Shown here: piece by piece, positions 15,311 to 23,703 of the stretch
Layout of the letters: every line of letters starts with the position of its first letter
Numbering within the stretch: position 1 is the first letter of the stretch
DNA from: Streptomyces albiflavescens
Lineage (GTDB): Bacteria > Actinomycetota > Actinomycetes > Streptomycetales > Streptomycetaceae
Length of the DNA: 64,000 bases
Direction of reading: 5' to 3'
Assembly: GCF_014645835.1 (NCBI RefSeq)
Contig: NZ_BMMM01000028.1
Coordinates: forward strand, 1 to 64,000
Program-made: the position numbers and the translations under genes
Notes under the pieces: model-generated
The model's database searches: none
What the model was told of the DNA's origin: nothing
What the model saw: the letters and a program-made list of their open reading frames with translations, nothing else

Positions 15311-15513
15311 GCGGTCGCAACGCCGAATCCTGCCAGCGGCCGTACGGGAACAGTCGACGCGTCAAGCGCCGTAGGCAGGAGCGGGGGACCCAAGGTAAGC
15401 GCCACGCCCGGTAGTTGACGGGGTGTGGCTTGGGGTGAAGCCGTGCGCCAGTGGCGTACGACCGGGCACTCACCCGCCCGAACCCGACAGCTCACCTCGC
15501 AGGCGTCGGTGAG
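15311..15513 (+). promoter_or_regulatory. ydaO-type cyclic di-AMP riboswitch
   Basis: The 351-base leader (15174-15524) contains the conserved ydaO pieces in order: CGCCGAATCCTGCC (15321-15334), GGCAGGAGCGGGGGACCCA (15374-15392), TTGGGGTGAAGCC (15430-15442), then GACCGGGC, ACCCGCCCGAACCC and CGACAGCTCACC (ending 15496). CCTGCC pairs with GGCAGG. CTCACC (15491-15496) can also pair with GGTGAG (15508-15513), which overlaps the Shine-Dalgarno region, suggesting control of translation or of leader folding. This class binds cyclic di-AMP and, from memory, controls cell-wall hydrolases including rpfA in S. coelicolor. Confidence 0.88.
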
Positions 15514-15524
15514 GGGATCTCTCC

Positions 15525-16199
15525 ATGCTGTTTTCCAGCAAGGGCAAGCACCGCCGCCCGGCCAAGGCCACCCGCGTCGCCGCGCTCGCCGGTGTCACCG
15601 GTGTCGCCATCGCCGCCCCGCTGATGGCGGCCGGCAACGCCTCCGCCGCCACCACCTCCGAGTGGGACGTCGTCGCCCAGTGCGAGTCCGGCGGCAACTG
15701 GTCCATCAACACCGGCAACGGCTACTACGGCGGCCTGCAGTTCTCGGCCTCCACCTGGGCCGCGTACGGCGGTTCCGCCTACGCCGCCACCGCCGACCAG
15801 GCCTCCAAGTCCCAGCAGATCACCATCGGTGAGAAGGTCCTCGCCGCGCAGGGCAAGGGTGCCTGGCCGACCTGCGGAACGGGCCTGTCGAGCGCCGCGT
15901 ACACCGGTGGGACCTCCACCGGTTCGCAGAGCACGACCCCGAGCACCACCACCCGGACGACGGAGCAGCCCGCCTCGCGTTCGGCCGAGCGCCCGGCCGC
16001 CAAGACCGTCACCACCCCGACCGGCAAGAAGGTCAAGAAGGGTGACGGCGAGTACAAGGTCGTCAAGGGTGACACCCTCAGCTCGATCGCCGAGAAGAAG
16101 AACGTCAAGGGCGGCTGGCAGCAGCTGTTCAAGCTGAACAAGGGCATCATCGACGACGCGGACTTCATCTACCCGGGTCAGCAGCTTCACCTCGGGTGA
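15525..16199 (+). CDS. rpfA: Resuscitation-promoting factor RpfA
   Basis: The 224-residue exported protein has a signal peptide ending at about 41 (GNASA), an Rpf domain (EWDVVAQCESGGNWS, NGYYGGLQFSASTW), a Thr/Ser-rich linker (about 125-165) and a LysM domain (YKVVKGDTLSSIAEKKNVKGGWQQLFKLNK...YPGQQLHLG). It is a peptidoglycan hydrolase for germination and exit from dormancy. GAGGGG (about 15511-15516) sets the ATG and is partly within the riboswitch-linked stem, so output should fall or rise with cyclic di-AMP. A strong terminator follows before enolase. Confidence 0.93.
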   Translation: MLFSSKGKHRRPAKATRVAALAGVTGVAIAAPLMAAGNASAATTSEWDVVAQCESGGNWSINTGNGYYGGLQFSASTWAAYGGSAYAATADQASKSQQITIGEKVLAAQGKGAWPTCGTGLSSAAYTGGTSTGSQSTTPSTTTRTTEQPASRSAERPAAKTVTTPTGKKVKKGDGEYKVVKGDTLSSIAEKKNVKGGWQQLFKLNKGIIDDADFIYPGQQLHLG

Positions 16200-16317
16200 G
16201 TGCGCGTCTGATCGCTCGGCCGGGCATTCGGCGGATTGCTCGGCCGCGTAACAGCTCCCTCATGGAAGAGGCCCCCATACTGGAGGCCTCGTGAGGGTCC
16301 CCCCGTCCCCACGGGCT

Positions 16318-16366
16318 CCCCGCCCCGGTGCGTGTTCCCCCGTACGCGCCGGGGCGGGGCTTTTTT
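16318..16366 (+). terminator. Strong intrinsic terminator after rpfA
   Basis: A 16-bp stem, 16318-16333 with 16344-16359 (one G-U pair), loop 16334-16343, is followed by C and six T residues (16361-16366). It is among the few T-tailed terminators in the window and insulates rpfA from eno. Confidence 0.9.
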
Positions 16367-16501
16367 GTGCGGCTCTCGTGCGCGGCTCTCGTGCGCGGCG
16401 GGTTTCGTGTACGGGACAGGTTTTTGTTCCGTTCGGAAACAATTTACTCTCGGTTCTGCCCAAGGGGTGGTCGACGGGCTGGCCGATCCCCCCGAGGCGG
16501 T

Positions 16502-16507
16502 TAGGCT
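16502..16507 (+). promoter_or_regulatory. Candidate -10 box of the eno promoter
   Basis: TAGGCT lies 85 bases before the enolase start. No good -35 is visible at 17-18 bases. The rest of the 16200-16591 gap holds the rpfA terminator and no gene. Confidence 0.35.
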
Positions 16508-16591
16508 CATCTCGCGGAGCCGACCGCGGCTCCGTGCACTACGGGCCCTGCGGCCCCGCGTACCCGCGTCACATCCCAGAAGGAGATGCTC

Positions 16592-17872
16592 GTGCCGTCC
16601 ATCGACGTCGTCGTAGCCCGGGAAATCCTGGACTCCCGAGGCAACCCCACGGTCGAGGTCGAGGTCGGCCTCGACGACGGCAGCACGGGTCGTGCCGCCG
16701 TCCCGTCCGGCGCCTCCACCGGCGCCTTCGAGGCCATCGAGCTCCGCGACGGTGACCCCAACCGCTACCAGGGCAAGGGCGTCGAGAAGGCCGTCCTCGC
16801 CGTCATTGAGCAGATCGGCCCGGAGCTCGTCGGTTACGACGCCACCGAGCAGCGCCTGATCGACCAGGCGATGTTCGACCTGGACGCCACCGACAACAAG
16901 GGCTCGCTCGGCGCCAACGCCATCCTCGGCGTCTCCCTCGCCGTCGCGCACGCCGCCTCCGAGGCCAGCGACCTCCCGCTCTTCCGCTACCTGGGCGGCC
17001 CGAACGCGCACCTGCTGCCCGTTCCGATGATGAACATCCTGAACGGCGGCTCGCACGCCGACTCGAACGTGGACATCCAGGAGTTCATGATCGCCCCGAT
17101 CGGCGCGGAGTCCTTCTCCGAGGCCCTGCGCTGGGGCGCCGAGGTCTACCACACCCTCAAGAAGGTGCTGAAGACCAAGGGCCTGTCCACCGGCCTCGGC
17201 GACGAGGGCGGCTTCGCCCCGAACCTGGAGTCCAACCGCGCCGCCCTCGACCTCATCGTCGAGGCCATCAAGCAGGCCGGTTACGTCCCCGGCGAGCAGA
17301 TCGCGCTCGCGCTCGACGTCGCCGCGTCCGAGTTCTACAAGGACGGCAAGTACGAGTTCGAGGGCAAGTCCCGCTCGGCCGCCGAGATGACCGAGTACTA
17401 CGAGGAGCTCGTCTCCGCGTACCCGCTGGTCTCCATCGAGGACCCGCTGTACGAGGACGACTGGGCCGGCTGGAAGGTCATCACCGACAAGCTGGGCGAC
17501 AAGGTCCAGATCGTCGGCGACGACCTCTTCGTCACCAACCCGGAGCGCCTGGCCCGCGGCATCGAGGAGGGCTCCGCCAACGCCCTGCTCGTCAAGGTCA
17601 ACCAGATCGGCTCGCTGACCGAGACCCTGGACGCCGTCGAGCTGGCCCAGCGCAACGGCTTCAAGTGCATGATGTCGCACCGCTCCGGTGAGACCGAGGA
17701 CGTCACCATCGCCGACCTCGCCGTCGCGGTGAACTGCGGCCAGATCAAGACCGGCGCCCCGGCCCGCTCGGACCGCGTCGCCAAGTACAACCAGCTGCTG
17801 CGCATCGAGGAGATCCTCGACGACGCCGCGGTGTACGCCGGCCGCTCGGCCTTCCCGCGCTTCAAGGGCTGA
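16592..17872 (+). CDS. eno: Enolase
   Basis: The 426-residue cytoplasmic enzyme interconverts 2-phosphoglycerate and phosphoenolpyruvate in glycolysis. Diagnostic segments are present: AREILDSRGNPTVEVEV, the mobile loop PSGASTGAFEA, NILNGGSHADSNVDIQEFMIAP, LGDEGGFAPN, metal ligands in ALDVAASEFY, SIEDPLYEDDW and VGDDLFVTN, catalytic Lys in LLVKVNQIG and the SHRSGETED motif. GTG at 16592 is 7 bases from AAGGAG (about 16579-16584) and fits the family N-terminus; the ATG at 16586 would sit on top of the ribosome site. Its context upstream of an FtsB-like gene is conserved in actinobacteria. Confidence 0.98.
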   Translation: MPSIDVVVAREILDSRGNPTVEVEVGLDDGSTGRAAVPSGASTGAFEAIELRDGDPNRYQGKGVEKAVLAVIEQIGPELVGYDATEQRLIDQAMFDLDATDNKGSLGANAILGVSLAVAHAASEASDLPLFRYLGGPNAHLLPVPMMNILNGGSHADSNVDIQEFMIAPIGAESFSEALRWGAEVYHTLKKVLKTKGLSTGLGDEGGFAPNLESNRAALDLIVEAIKQAGYVPGEQIALALDVAASEFYKDGKYEFEGKSRSAAEMTEYYEELVSAYPLVSIEDPLYEDDWAGWKVITDKLGDKVQIVGDDLFVTNPERLARGIEEGSANALLVKVNQIGSLTETLDAVELAQRNGFKCMMSHRSGETEDVTIADLAVAVNCGQIKTGAPARSDRVAKYNQLLRIEEILDDAAVYAGRSAFPRFKG

Positions 17873-18030
17873 GTGTTCCCGCACGTCCGCTCCGCGGACG
17901 ATCGGCACAGCGGGGACTGACCCGCACAGGGCCGAGCCTTAGCCAGTCGTACGTACGTCCCCGTACTCGGTCCCGTACCGTGTGCGGGGACGTACGCACG
18001 TGACGGGCTTGCACTGGGGAGGCGGGACTC

Positions 18031-18507
18031 ATGGCCGTGAAGGACCGGGACCGGTTCTCCACCGCGACCAGGCTACGGCTGCTCGGTGAGCAGACGGCGG
18101 CCCGCGTCTACCGTTCCCAGACCAAGCGGCAGGCCCGCCGCTCGCGGCTGACGGGCCGGGCAGCGCTCCTGGCTCTCGTTCTGTGCTCCCTCATCGTGGC
18201 CCTCGCGTACCCGATAAGGCAGTACGTGTCCCAGCGGGCCGAGATCGCCGATGTGGAGCGGCAGCGGGAGCAGGCCCGCGAGCGGGTCGAGCAGCTGCGC
18301 GACCTCAAGGCGCGCTGGCGGGACGACGCGTACGCCGAGCAGCAGATCCGGCAGCGGCTGCACTATGTGATGCCGGGCGAGACCGGCTACATCGTGATCG
18401 ACCCGGACGCGTCGAAGCAGGCCCGCACCGACAAGGGGACGGCCGCCCGTCCCTGGTACGCCAATGTCTGGGACGGCGTGGACAAGTCCGACGCCGCCGA
18501 CCAGTGA
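18031..18507 (+). CDS. Septum formation initiator, FtsB/DivIC-like
   Basis: The 158-residue bitopic protein has a basic cytoplasmic N-terminus (1-43), one transmembrane helix (about 44-64, ALLALVLCSLIVALAYPI) and an extracellular coiled coil (AEIADVERQREQAREVEQL-type heptads, about 70-100), followed by WRDDAYAEQQIRQRLHYVMPGETGYIVID, the hallmark of the DivIC/FtsB family. Such proteins link FtsL and FtsQ in the divisome; in Streptomyces they act in septation of spores. It is followed 17 bases later by the DUF501 gene, an arrangement common in actinobacteria. Confidence 0.92.
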   Translation: MAVKDRDRFSTATRLRLLGEQTAARVYRSQTKRQARRSRLTGRAALLALVLCSLIVALAYPIRQYVSQRAEIADVERQREQARERVEQLRDLKARWRDDAYAEQQIRQRLHYVMPGETGYIVIDPDASKQARTDKGTAARPWYANVWDGVDKSDAADQ

Positions 18508-18524
18508 ACTGACCAGAAAGACAA

Positions 18525-19061
18525 GTGACTCACGGCATGGAAACGCCACCGCCGCCCACCCCGCGCACCGAGCCGACCGACGCGGACGTCGAGGCCTTCA
18601 AGCAGCAGCTGGGCCGGCCGCCCCGCGGGTTGCGCGCGATCGCGCACCGGTGCCCGTGCGGGCAGCCGGACGTCGTCGAGACGGCGCCGCGTCTTCCCGA
18701 CGGGACGCCGTTCCCGACGACGTACTACCTGACGTGTCCGCGGGCCGCCTCCGCGATCGGCACGCTCGAGGCCAACGGTGTCATGAAGGAGATGACGGAC
18801 CGGCTGGCGACCGATCCCGAGCTGGCCGCCGCGTACCGCGCCGCCCACGAGGACTACATCGCGCGCCGCGACTCCATCGAGGTCCTGGAGGGCTTCCCGA
18901 GCGCGGGCGGCATGCCGGACCGGGTGAAGTGCCTCCATGTGCTGGTGGCCCACTCCCTGGCCGCGGGGCCCGGGGTGAACCCCCTGGGGGACGAGGCCCT
19001 CGCGATGCTGCCGGAGTGGTGGCGCAAGGGGGCGTGCGTGGTCCCCGTGGACGGGGCCTGA
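18525..19061 (+). CDS. DUF501 protein
   Basis: This 178-residue soluble protein belongs to the DUF501 family found downstream of the FtsB-like gene in most actinobacteria. Visible conserved parts are QLGRPPRGLRAIAHRCPCGQPDVVETAPRLPDGTPFPTTYYLTCPRAASAIGTLEA and MPDRVKCLHVLVAHSLAAGPGVNPLGDEAL. Three Cys (CPCG, TCP) plus KCLH may bind metal. No biochemical role is known to me. GTG 18525 and ATG 18537 are both possible starts; neither has a strong ribosome site. It likely shares a transcript with the FtsB-like gene. Confidence 0.85.
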   Translation: MTHGMETPPPPTPRTEPTDADVEAFKQQLGRPPRGLRAIAHRCPCGQPDVVETAPRLPDGTPFPTTYYLTCPRAASAIGTLEANGVMKEMTDRLATDPELAAAYRAAHEDYIARRDSIEVLEGFPSAGGMPDRVKCLHVLVAHSLAAGPGVNPLGDEALAMLPEWWRKGACVVPVDGA

Positions 19062-19095
19062 CCCTCCGCCCTGGACCGCGCAGTCGCGCGCGCCT

Positions 19096-19123
19096 CGTTC
19101 AGGGGCGCGCGGAGCCGCGCGAC
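19096..19123. repeat. Dispersed GC palindrome, copy 1
   Basis: This 28-base sequence is nearly identical in reverse complement to 35836-35862 and related to 38521-38548. All three are centred on GCGC...CCGCGCCCCTGA-type palindromes in non-coding DNA. Confidence 0.65.
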
Positions 19124-19220
19124 AAGCCCCCACCGGCCTGCAGGGCGCCTGGGGCCCCGGGCGCCGGAATGGGTAGGGGCGGCGGGGGGCGAGAACCATC
19201 ACGACAGGAGACCAGACACC

Positions 19221-20216
19221 ATGACCAGGGTCGCTGCCATCGACTGCGGCACCAACTCCATCAGGCTGCTCGTCGCCGACGCCGACCCGCGGACGGGTGA
19301 ACTCGTCGAGCTGGACCGCAGGATGACGATCGTGCGGCTCGGCCAGGGCGTCGACCGGACCGGGCGGCTCGCGCCGGAGGCGCTGGAGCGGACGTTCGCC
19401 GCGTGCCGGGAGTACGCGGCGATCATCAAGGAGCACGGCGCCGAGCGGCTGCGCTTCGTGGCGACCTCGGCCTCCCGGGACGCCGAGAACCGGGACGAGT
19501 TCGTACGCGGGGTGCTGGACATCCTCGGGGTCGAGCCGGAGGTCATCTCCGGGGACCAGGAGGCGGAGTTCTCCTTCACCGGCGCGACCAAGGAGCTGAC
19601 GGGCCAAAACCAGGGGGGCGCGGAGCGCCCTTCGAATGAGGGTGGTGGTGGGCGACGGGCGGGCGACCTGGCCAAGCCCTTCCTCGTCGTGGACATCGGC
19701 GGCGGTTCGACCGAGTTCGTCGTCGGCGACGACCACGTGCGCGCGGCGCGCTCCGTCGACGTCGGCTGCGTACGGATGACCGAGCGGCATCTCGTACGGG
19801 ACGGGGTCGTCACCGACCCGCCCACGGAGGAGCAGATCGCGGCGATGCGCGCCGACATCGAGGCCGCGCTCGACCTCGCCGAGGAGACGGTCCCGCTGCG
19901 CGAGGCGCACACGCTGGTGGGCCTCGCCGGCTCCGTCACCACGGTCGCGGCGATCGCGCTGGGGCTCGACGCCTACGACTCCACGAAGATCCACCACTCC
20001 CGGATCGCGTACGAGCGGGTCAAGGGCATCACCGACGCCCTTCTGAGGGCCACTCATGAACAGCGCGCCGCGCACCCGGTGATGCACCCGGGGCGCGTCG
20101 ACGTGATCGGCGCGGGTGCCCTCGTCCTCCTCGCGATCATGGAACGGATCGACGCCCATGAGGTCGTCGTCAGCGAGCACGACATCCTCGACGGGATCGC
20201 CTGGTCCATCGCCTAG
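19221..20216 (+). CDS. ppx: Exopolyphosphatase / pppGpp phosphatase family protein
   Basis: The 331-residue enzyme of the Ppx/GppA family has the actin-like ATPase folds: phosphate-1 AAIDCGTNSIRLLVAD, TSASRDAENRDEF, phosphate-2 VVDIGGGSTEFVVGDD, and adenosine-type GLAGSVTTVAAIALGLD. It should remove terminal phosphates from polyphosphate or pppGpp, linking phosphate storage and stringent control. About 20 residues (QNQGGAERPSNEGGGGRRAG, roughly 133-152) interrupt the fold just before the phosphate-2 motif and are encoded by a dispersed repeat (19618-19663). Upstream GACAGGAGACC supplies the ribosome site. Confidence 0.9.
   Translation: MTRVAAIDCGTNSIRLLVADADPRTGELVELDRRMTIVRLGQGVDRTGRLAPEALERTFAACREYAAIIKEHGAERLRFVATSASRDAENRDEFVRGVLDILGVEPEVISGDQEAEFSFTGATKELTGQNQGGAERPSNEGGGGRRAGDLAKPFLVVDIGGGSTEFVVGDDHVRAARSVDVGCVRMTERHLVRDGVVTDPPTEEQIAAMRADIEAALDLAEETVPLREAHTLVGLAGSVTTVAAIALGLDAYDSTKIHHSRIAYERVKGITDALLRATHEQRAAHPVMHPGRVDVIGAGALVLLAIMERIDAHEVVVSEHDILDGIAWSIA
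19618..19663. repeat. Dispersed repeat inserted in frame in ppx
   Basis: The sequence from GCGGAGCGCC through GGTGGTGGT to GGGCGACGGGCGGG closely matches 38220-38263, differing by a few short indels. In ppx it adds a low-complexity loop without disturbing the frame. Confidence 0.65.
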
Positions 20217-20711
20217 GTCTGCTGGAGTGTGGAGTGGGCCCGGACTGTGGCGTGGGCCATGGTTCGGCCGTGGCCTGGGTCTCCTTTTGCTACCTGTCGG
20301 TAGCCTCGACTGAGCAGGTCGGATAACGTATGAGCGCGCCTGAGGGGCGCCGAAATGCCCCTCGGTGACGGGCCGCCGAGAAACTTCGTGAAGTTCTTCA
20401 CAAGGAAAAAGGCTTTGCTGGGCGAGGATTGGGCCCCTGGGGTCACCATGGAGGGCTCAGGCGGCCTGAGCGCGTGCTCACCGGAGCATTTCGAGGGTGT
20501 GGCCGGCGGGTGAAACGGGGACGTGGTCCGGTCGGTTCGAAGGGCCGGAGCGGCAGCTCACGCGGTGTTGACAACGGTCCGCACTACACGGTGGTTCCCT
20601 GCTCTCGCCATGACCTGGGTCACGTGGGTCGCGCAGTGTAGCAGAGGGCCTGCCCAAGCTTGTGAAGGGGCGCACGAGCGACCCCCCATGACCGGGTGGA
20701 TACTCGATGGC
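20217..20711 (+). other. 495-base non-coding gap before ndh
   Basis: This gap holds no supported gene. It contains GC-rich repeats (20217-20280), a Rex-type operator (20387-20402), and a TTGACA (20568-20573) lacking a convincing -10 at the right distance. The long leader suggests more than one regulatory input to ndh. Confidence 0.6.
20387..20402 (+). promoter_or_regulatory. Rex operator (ROP) upstream of ndh
   Basis: CGTGAAGTTCTTCACA matches the Rex consensus TGTGAANNNNTTCACA with one mismatch, and the flanking A extends the match (TTCACAA). Rex senses the NADH/NAD+ ratio and represses respiratory genes. The site is about 310 bases before the NDH-2 start. Confidence 0.72.
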
Positions 20712-22112
20712 ATGAGCACCACGGAGCGTCCCAGGATCCTCGTAGTAGGCGGTGGGTACGTAGGCCTGTACGCAGCTCGGCGCATTCTCAAGAAGATGCG
20801 CTACGGAGAGGCGACCGTCACGGTCGTCGACCCCCGGTCGTACATGACCTACCAGCCCTTCCTCCCCGAAGCCGCCGCCGGCAGCATCTCCCCGCGGCAT
20901 GTCGTCGTCCCGCTGCGACGCGTGCTTCCCAAGGCGGAGGTCCTCACCGGCCGGGTCACCACCATCGATCAGGACCGCAAGGTCGCCACGGTCGCCCCCC
21001 TCGTGGGTGAGGCGTACGAGCTGCCTTTCGACTACCTCGTCATCGCGATGGGCGCGGTCTCCCGTACCTTCCCGATCCCCGGCCTCGCCGAGCAGGGCAT
21101 CGGCATGAAGGGCATCGAGGAGTCCATCGGCCTGCGCAATCACGTACTTGAGCAGCTCGACAAGGCCGACTCCACGACCGACGAGGACGTCCGGCGCAAG
21201 GCGCTCACCTTCGTCTTCGTCGGCGGTGGCTTCGCGGGTGCGGAGACCATCGGCGAGGTCGAGGACATGGCCCGCGACGCGTCGAAGTACTACACCAACG
21301 TGTCCCGCGAGGACATGCGCTTCATCCTCGTCGACGCCGCGGACAAGATCCTTCCCGAGGTCGGTCCGAAGCTCGGCCAGTACGGCAAGGAGCACCTGGA
21401 GAGCCGCGGGGTCGAGATCTACCTCTCGACGTCCATGGACTCCTGCGTCGACGGCCACGTGGTCCTGAAGAACGGCCTCGAGGTCGACTCCAACACCATC
21501 GTGTGGACGGCCGGCGTCAAGCCGAACCCCGTTCTCTCCCGCTTCGGTCTGCCGCTCGGCCCGCGTGGCCACGTGGACACCCAGACCACCCTCCAGGTGC
21601 AGGGCACGGACTACATCTGGGCCGCCGGCGACAACGCCCAGGTGCCGGACGTCGCCGCCCGCAAGGCCGGTGTCGAGAACGCCTGGTGCCCGCCGAACGC
21701 GCAGCACGCGCTGCGGCAGGCGAAGGTCCTCGGCGACAACGTGGTCTCCGGCATGCGGGGCTTTCCGCAGAAGGAGTACTCGCACTCCAACAAGGGTGCG
21801 GTGGCCGGTCTCGGCCTCCACAAGGGCGTCGCGATGATCGTCATGGGCAAGATGAAGATCAAGCTCAAGGGTCGTCTCGCCTGGTACATGCACCGCGGCT
21901 ACCACGGTCTGGCCATGCCGACCTGGAACCGCAAGATCCGCGTCTTCGCGGACTGGACGCTCGCGATGTTCCTCAAGCGCGAGGTCGTCTCGCTCGGTGC
22001 CATGGAGACTCCGCGCGAGGAGTTCTACGAGGCCGCCAAGCCGGCGCCGGCGCCTGTGGCCGCCGCGGCTGCGCCCGCCGCCAAGACCGAGGAGAAGGCC
22101 AAGGCCTCCTGA
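20712..22112 (+). CDS. ndh: Type II NADH dehydrogenase (NDH-2)
   Basis: The 466-residue monotopic flavoprotein transfers electrons from NADH to menaquinone without pumping protons. It has an FAD-binding GxGxxG (LVVGGGYVGLYAARR, from about 8), an NADH-binding FVFVGGGFAGAETIGE (about 170), the late FAD motif YIWAAGDNAQVP and a C-terminal amphipathic region (VAGLGLHKGVAMIVMGKMKIKLKGRLAWYMHRGYH) for membrane contact. An Ala/Pro/Lys tail follows. ATG 20712 is chosen by similarity to the Streptomyces homologue; the ribosome site is weak and ATG 20688 is an alternative. The upstream Rex box implies redox control. Confidence 0.94.
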   Translation: MSTTERPRILVVGGGYVGLYAARRILKKMRYGEATVTVVDPRSYMTYQPFLPEAAAGSISPRHVVVPLRRVLPKAEVLTGRVTTIDQDRKVATVAPLVGEAYELPFDYLVIAMGAVSRTFPIPGLAEQGIGMKGIEESIGLRNHVLEQLDKADSTTDEDVRRKALTFVFVGGGFAGAETIGEVEDMARDASKYYTNVSREDMRFILVDAADKILPEVGPKLGQYGKEHLESRGVEIYLSTSMDSCVDGHVVLKNGLEVDSNTIVWTAGVKPNPVLSRFGLPLGPRGHVDTQTTLQVQGTDYIWAAGDNAQVPDVAARKAGVENAWCPPNAQHALRQAKVLGDNVVSGMRGFPQKEYSHSNKGAVAGLGLHKGVAMIVMGKMKIKLKGRLAWYMHRGYHGLAMPTWNRKIRVFADWTLAMFLKREVVSLGAMETPREEFYEAAKPAPAPVAAAAAPAAKTEEKAKAS

Positions 22113-22131
22113 CCTCCGGTCCCTGAACGCC

Positions 22132-22175
22132 CCGAAGGGGCCGCCCGCCATCCGTGGTGCGGGCGGCCCCTTCGG
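22132..22175 (+). terminator. Terminator hairpin after ndh
   Basis: A perfect 17-bp stem (22132-22148 with 22159-22175) with a 10-base loop starts about 20 bases after the stop. No T tract follows. Confidence 0.75.
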
Positions 22176-22326
22176 CGTGTGCGGATGGGTGGCGGTCGGG
22201 CGAAAAACGCGTGGCCGCTACAGCTATTTTGCTCAGCTGTAACGCGGAAGGGGGACTGCGCGGCAGGCCGGTTGGTGTTTACGTGGTGTTGGAGCGTTCG
22301 GGAGTGTTGTCTCGGAGGTGTACGCC

Positions 22327-23619
22327 ATGCAGGACGCCGCGCCGCGGCTGAAGAGCCTTGTCGAACAGTTGCTGGGGGTCCCGCTCCCGCTGCGTATCCG
22401 CGCCTGGGACGGCTCGGAAGCAGGCCCCCCTGGCGCCCCCGCCCTCGTGGTACGCAACCGAAGGGCCCTGCGCCGGCTGCTGTGGAAGCCCGGCGAGTTG
22501 GGGCTCGCCCGGGCCTGGGTCGCCGGAGACCTAGGGGTGGAGGGCGACCTGTACACCGCCCTGGACCTGATGTCCGGGCTGGTGTGGGACCGGGGCGAGG
22601 ACGCCAGGGGAGTCGGAGAGGCGCTGCGCGACCCCGAGGTGCGCGCCGCCGTACGGGGGCTGGTGAAGATGGCCGGGCCCCCGCTGCCGCCCTCCCCGCC
22701 TCGCGAGGAGGTGCGCAGACGCCGCCACCTGCACACCAAGCGCAGCGACAAGCGGGCCATCAGCCACCACTACGACGTGGGGAACGACTTCTACGAGATC
22801 GTCCTCGGGTCGTCCATGGTCTACTCGTGCGCCTACTGGGAGGACGGCGGGACTCTCGAGGAGGCCCAGCGCGACAAGCTCGAACTCATCGCCCGCAAGC
22901 TCGACCTGAAGCCCGGTCGGCGGCTGCTCGACGTCGGCTGCGGCTGGGGTTCGATGGCCATCCACGCCGCCCGTGAGCACGGCGTGAGCGTCGTCGGGGT
23001 CACCCTGTCGCAGGAGCAGGCCGCGTACGCCCGCAAGCGGGTCGCCGACGAGGGGCTGACCGACAGGGTCGAGATCCGCGTGCAGGACTACCGGGACGTC
23101 GCCGACGGGCCCTACGACGCCATCTCCTCCATCGGAATGGCGGAACACGTCGGCGCCGAGCGCTACTTGGAGTACGCCGAGGTGCTGTACAAACTCCTCA
23201 AGCCGGGCGGGCGGTTGCTCAACCATCAGATCGCGCGGCGGCCGCAGCGCGACGAGTCGGCGTACTCCGTGGACGAGTTCATCGACGCCTACGTCTTCCC
23301 GGACGGCGAACTCGCGCCCATCGGCACGACGGTGACGCAGCTGGAGCGTGCCGGGTTCGAGGTGCGCGACGTCGAGTCCATCCGCGAGCACTACGCGCTC
23401 ACGCTGCGCCGCTGGGTCACCAACCTGGAGGCCCAGTGGGCGCGGGCCGTCAAGCTCACCAGCCCCGCGCGGGCCCGCGTCTGGCGGCTGTACATGGCGG
23501 CCAGCGCGGTCGCCTTCGAGCGCAACCGCATCGGCGTCAACCAGGTACTGGCGGTCAGGGCACCGGAGGCGTCCGGTGCCTCCGGGATGCCGTTGCGGGC
23601 GCGTACCTGGGGGTCGTGA
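22327..23619 (+). CDS. cfa: Cyclopropane-fatty-acyl-phospholipid synthase family methyltransferase
   Basis: The 430-residue enzyme is expected to add a methylene bridge from SAM to unsaturated acyl chains of membrane lipids. The N-terminal part (1-120) is the lipid-binding extension (WVAGDLGVEGDLYTALDL). The methyltransferase part has ISHHYDVGNDFYEIVLGSSMVYSCAYW, SAM motif LDVGCGWGSMAIHAA, GVTLSQEQAAYA, a SIGMAEHVGAERY segment with the conserved Glu, and RWVTNLEAQW near the end. GGAGG 8 bases before ATG 22327 supports the start. It is convergent with the ABC exporter. Confidence 0.93.
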   Translation: MQDAAPRLKSLVEQLLGVPLPLRIRAWDGSEAGPPGAPALVVRNRRALRRLLWKPGELGLARAWVAGDLGVEGDLYTALDLMSGLVWDRGEDARGVGEALRDPEVRAAVRGLVKMAGPPLPPSPPREEVRRRRHLHTKRSDKRAISHHYDVGNDFYEIVLGSSMVYSCAYWEDGGTLEEAQRDKLELIARKLDLKPGRRLLDVGCGWGSMAIHAAREHGVSVVGVTLSQEQAAYARKRVADEGLTDRVEIRVQDYRDVADGPYDAISSIGMAEHVGAERYLEYAEVLYKLLKPGGRLLNHQIARRPQRDESAYSVDEFIDAYVFPDGELAPIGTTVTQLERAGFEVRDVESIREHYALTLRRWVTNLEAQWARAVKLTSPARARVWRLYMAASAVAFERNRIGVNQVLAVRAPEASGASGMPLRARTWGS

Positions 23620-23651
23620 CCGTACGCGGGAGAGTCGCCCGTACGAGCAAG

Positions 23652-23679
23652 GGACCCCGTTCCGTCCGGAACGGGGCCC
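23652..23679. terminator. Bidirectional terminator between cfa and the ABC exporter
   Basis: CCCCGTTCCG (23655-23664) and CGGAACGGGG (23667-23676) form a 10-bp stem between convergent genes. Confidence 0.65.
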
Positions 23680-23703
23680 CGACTCGTGTACCGCTCAGAA
23701 GCG

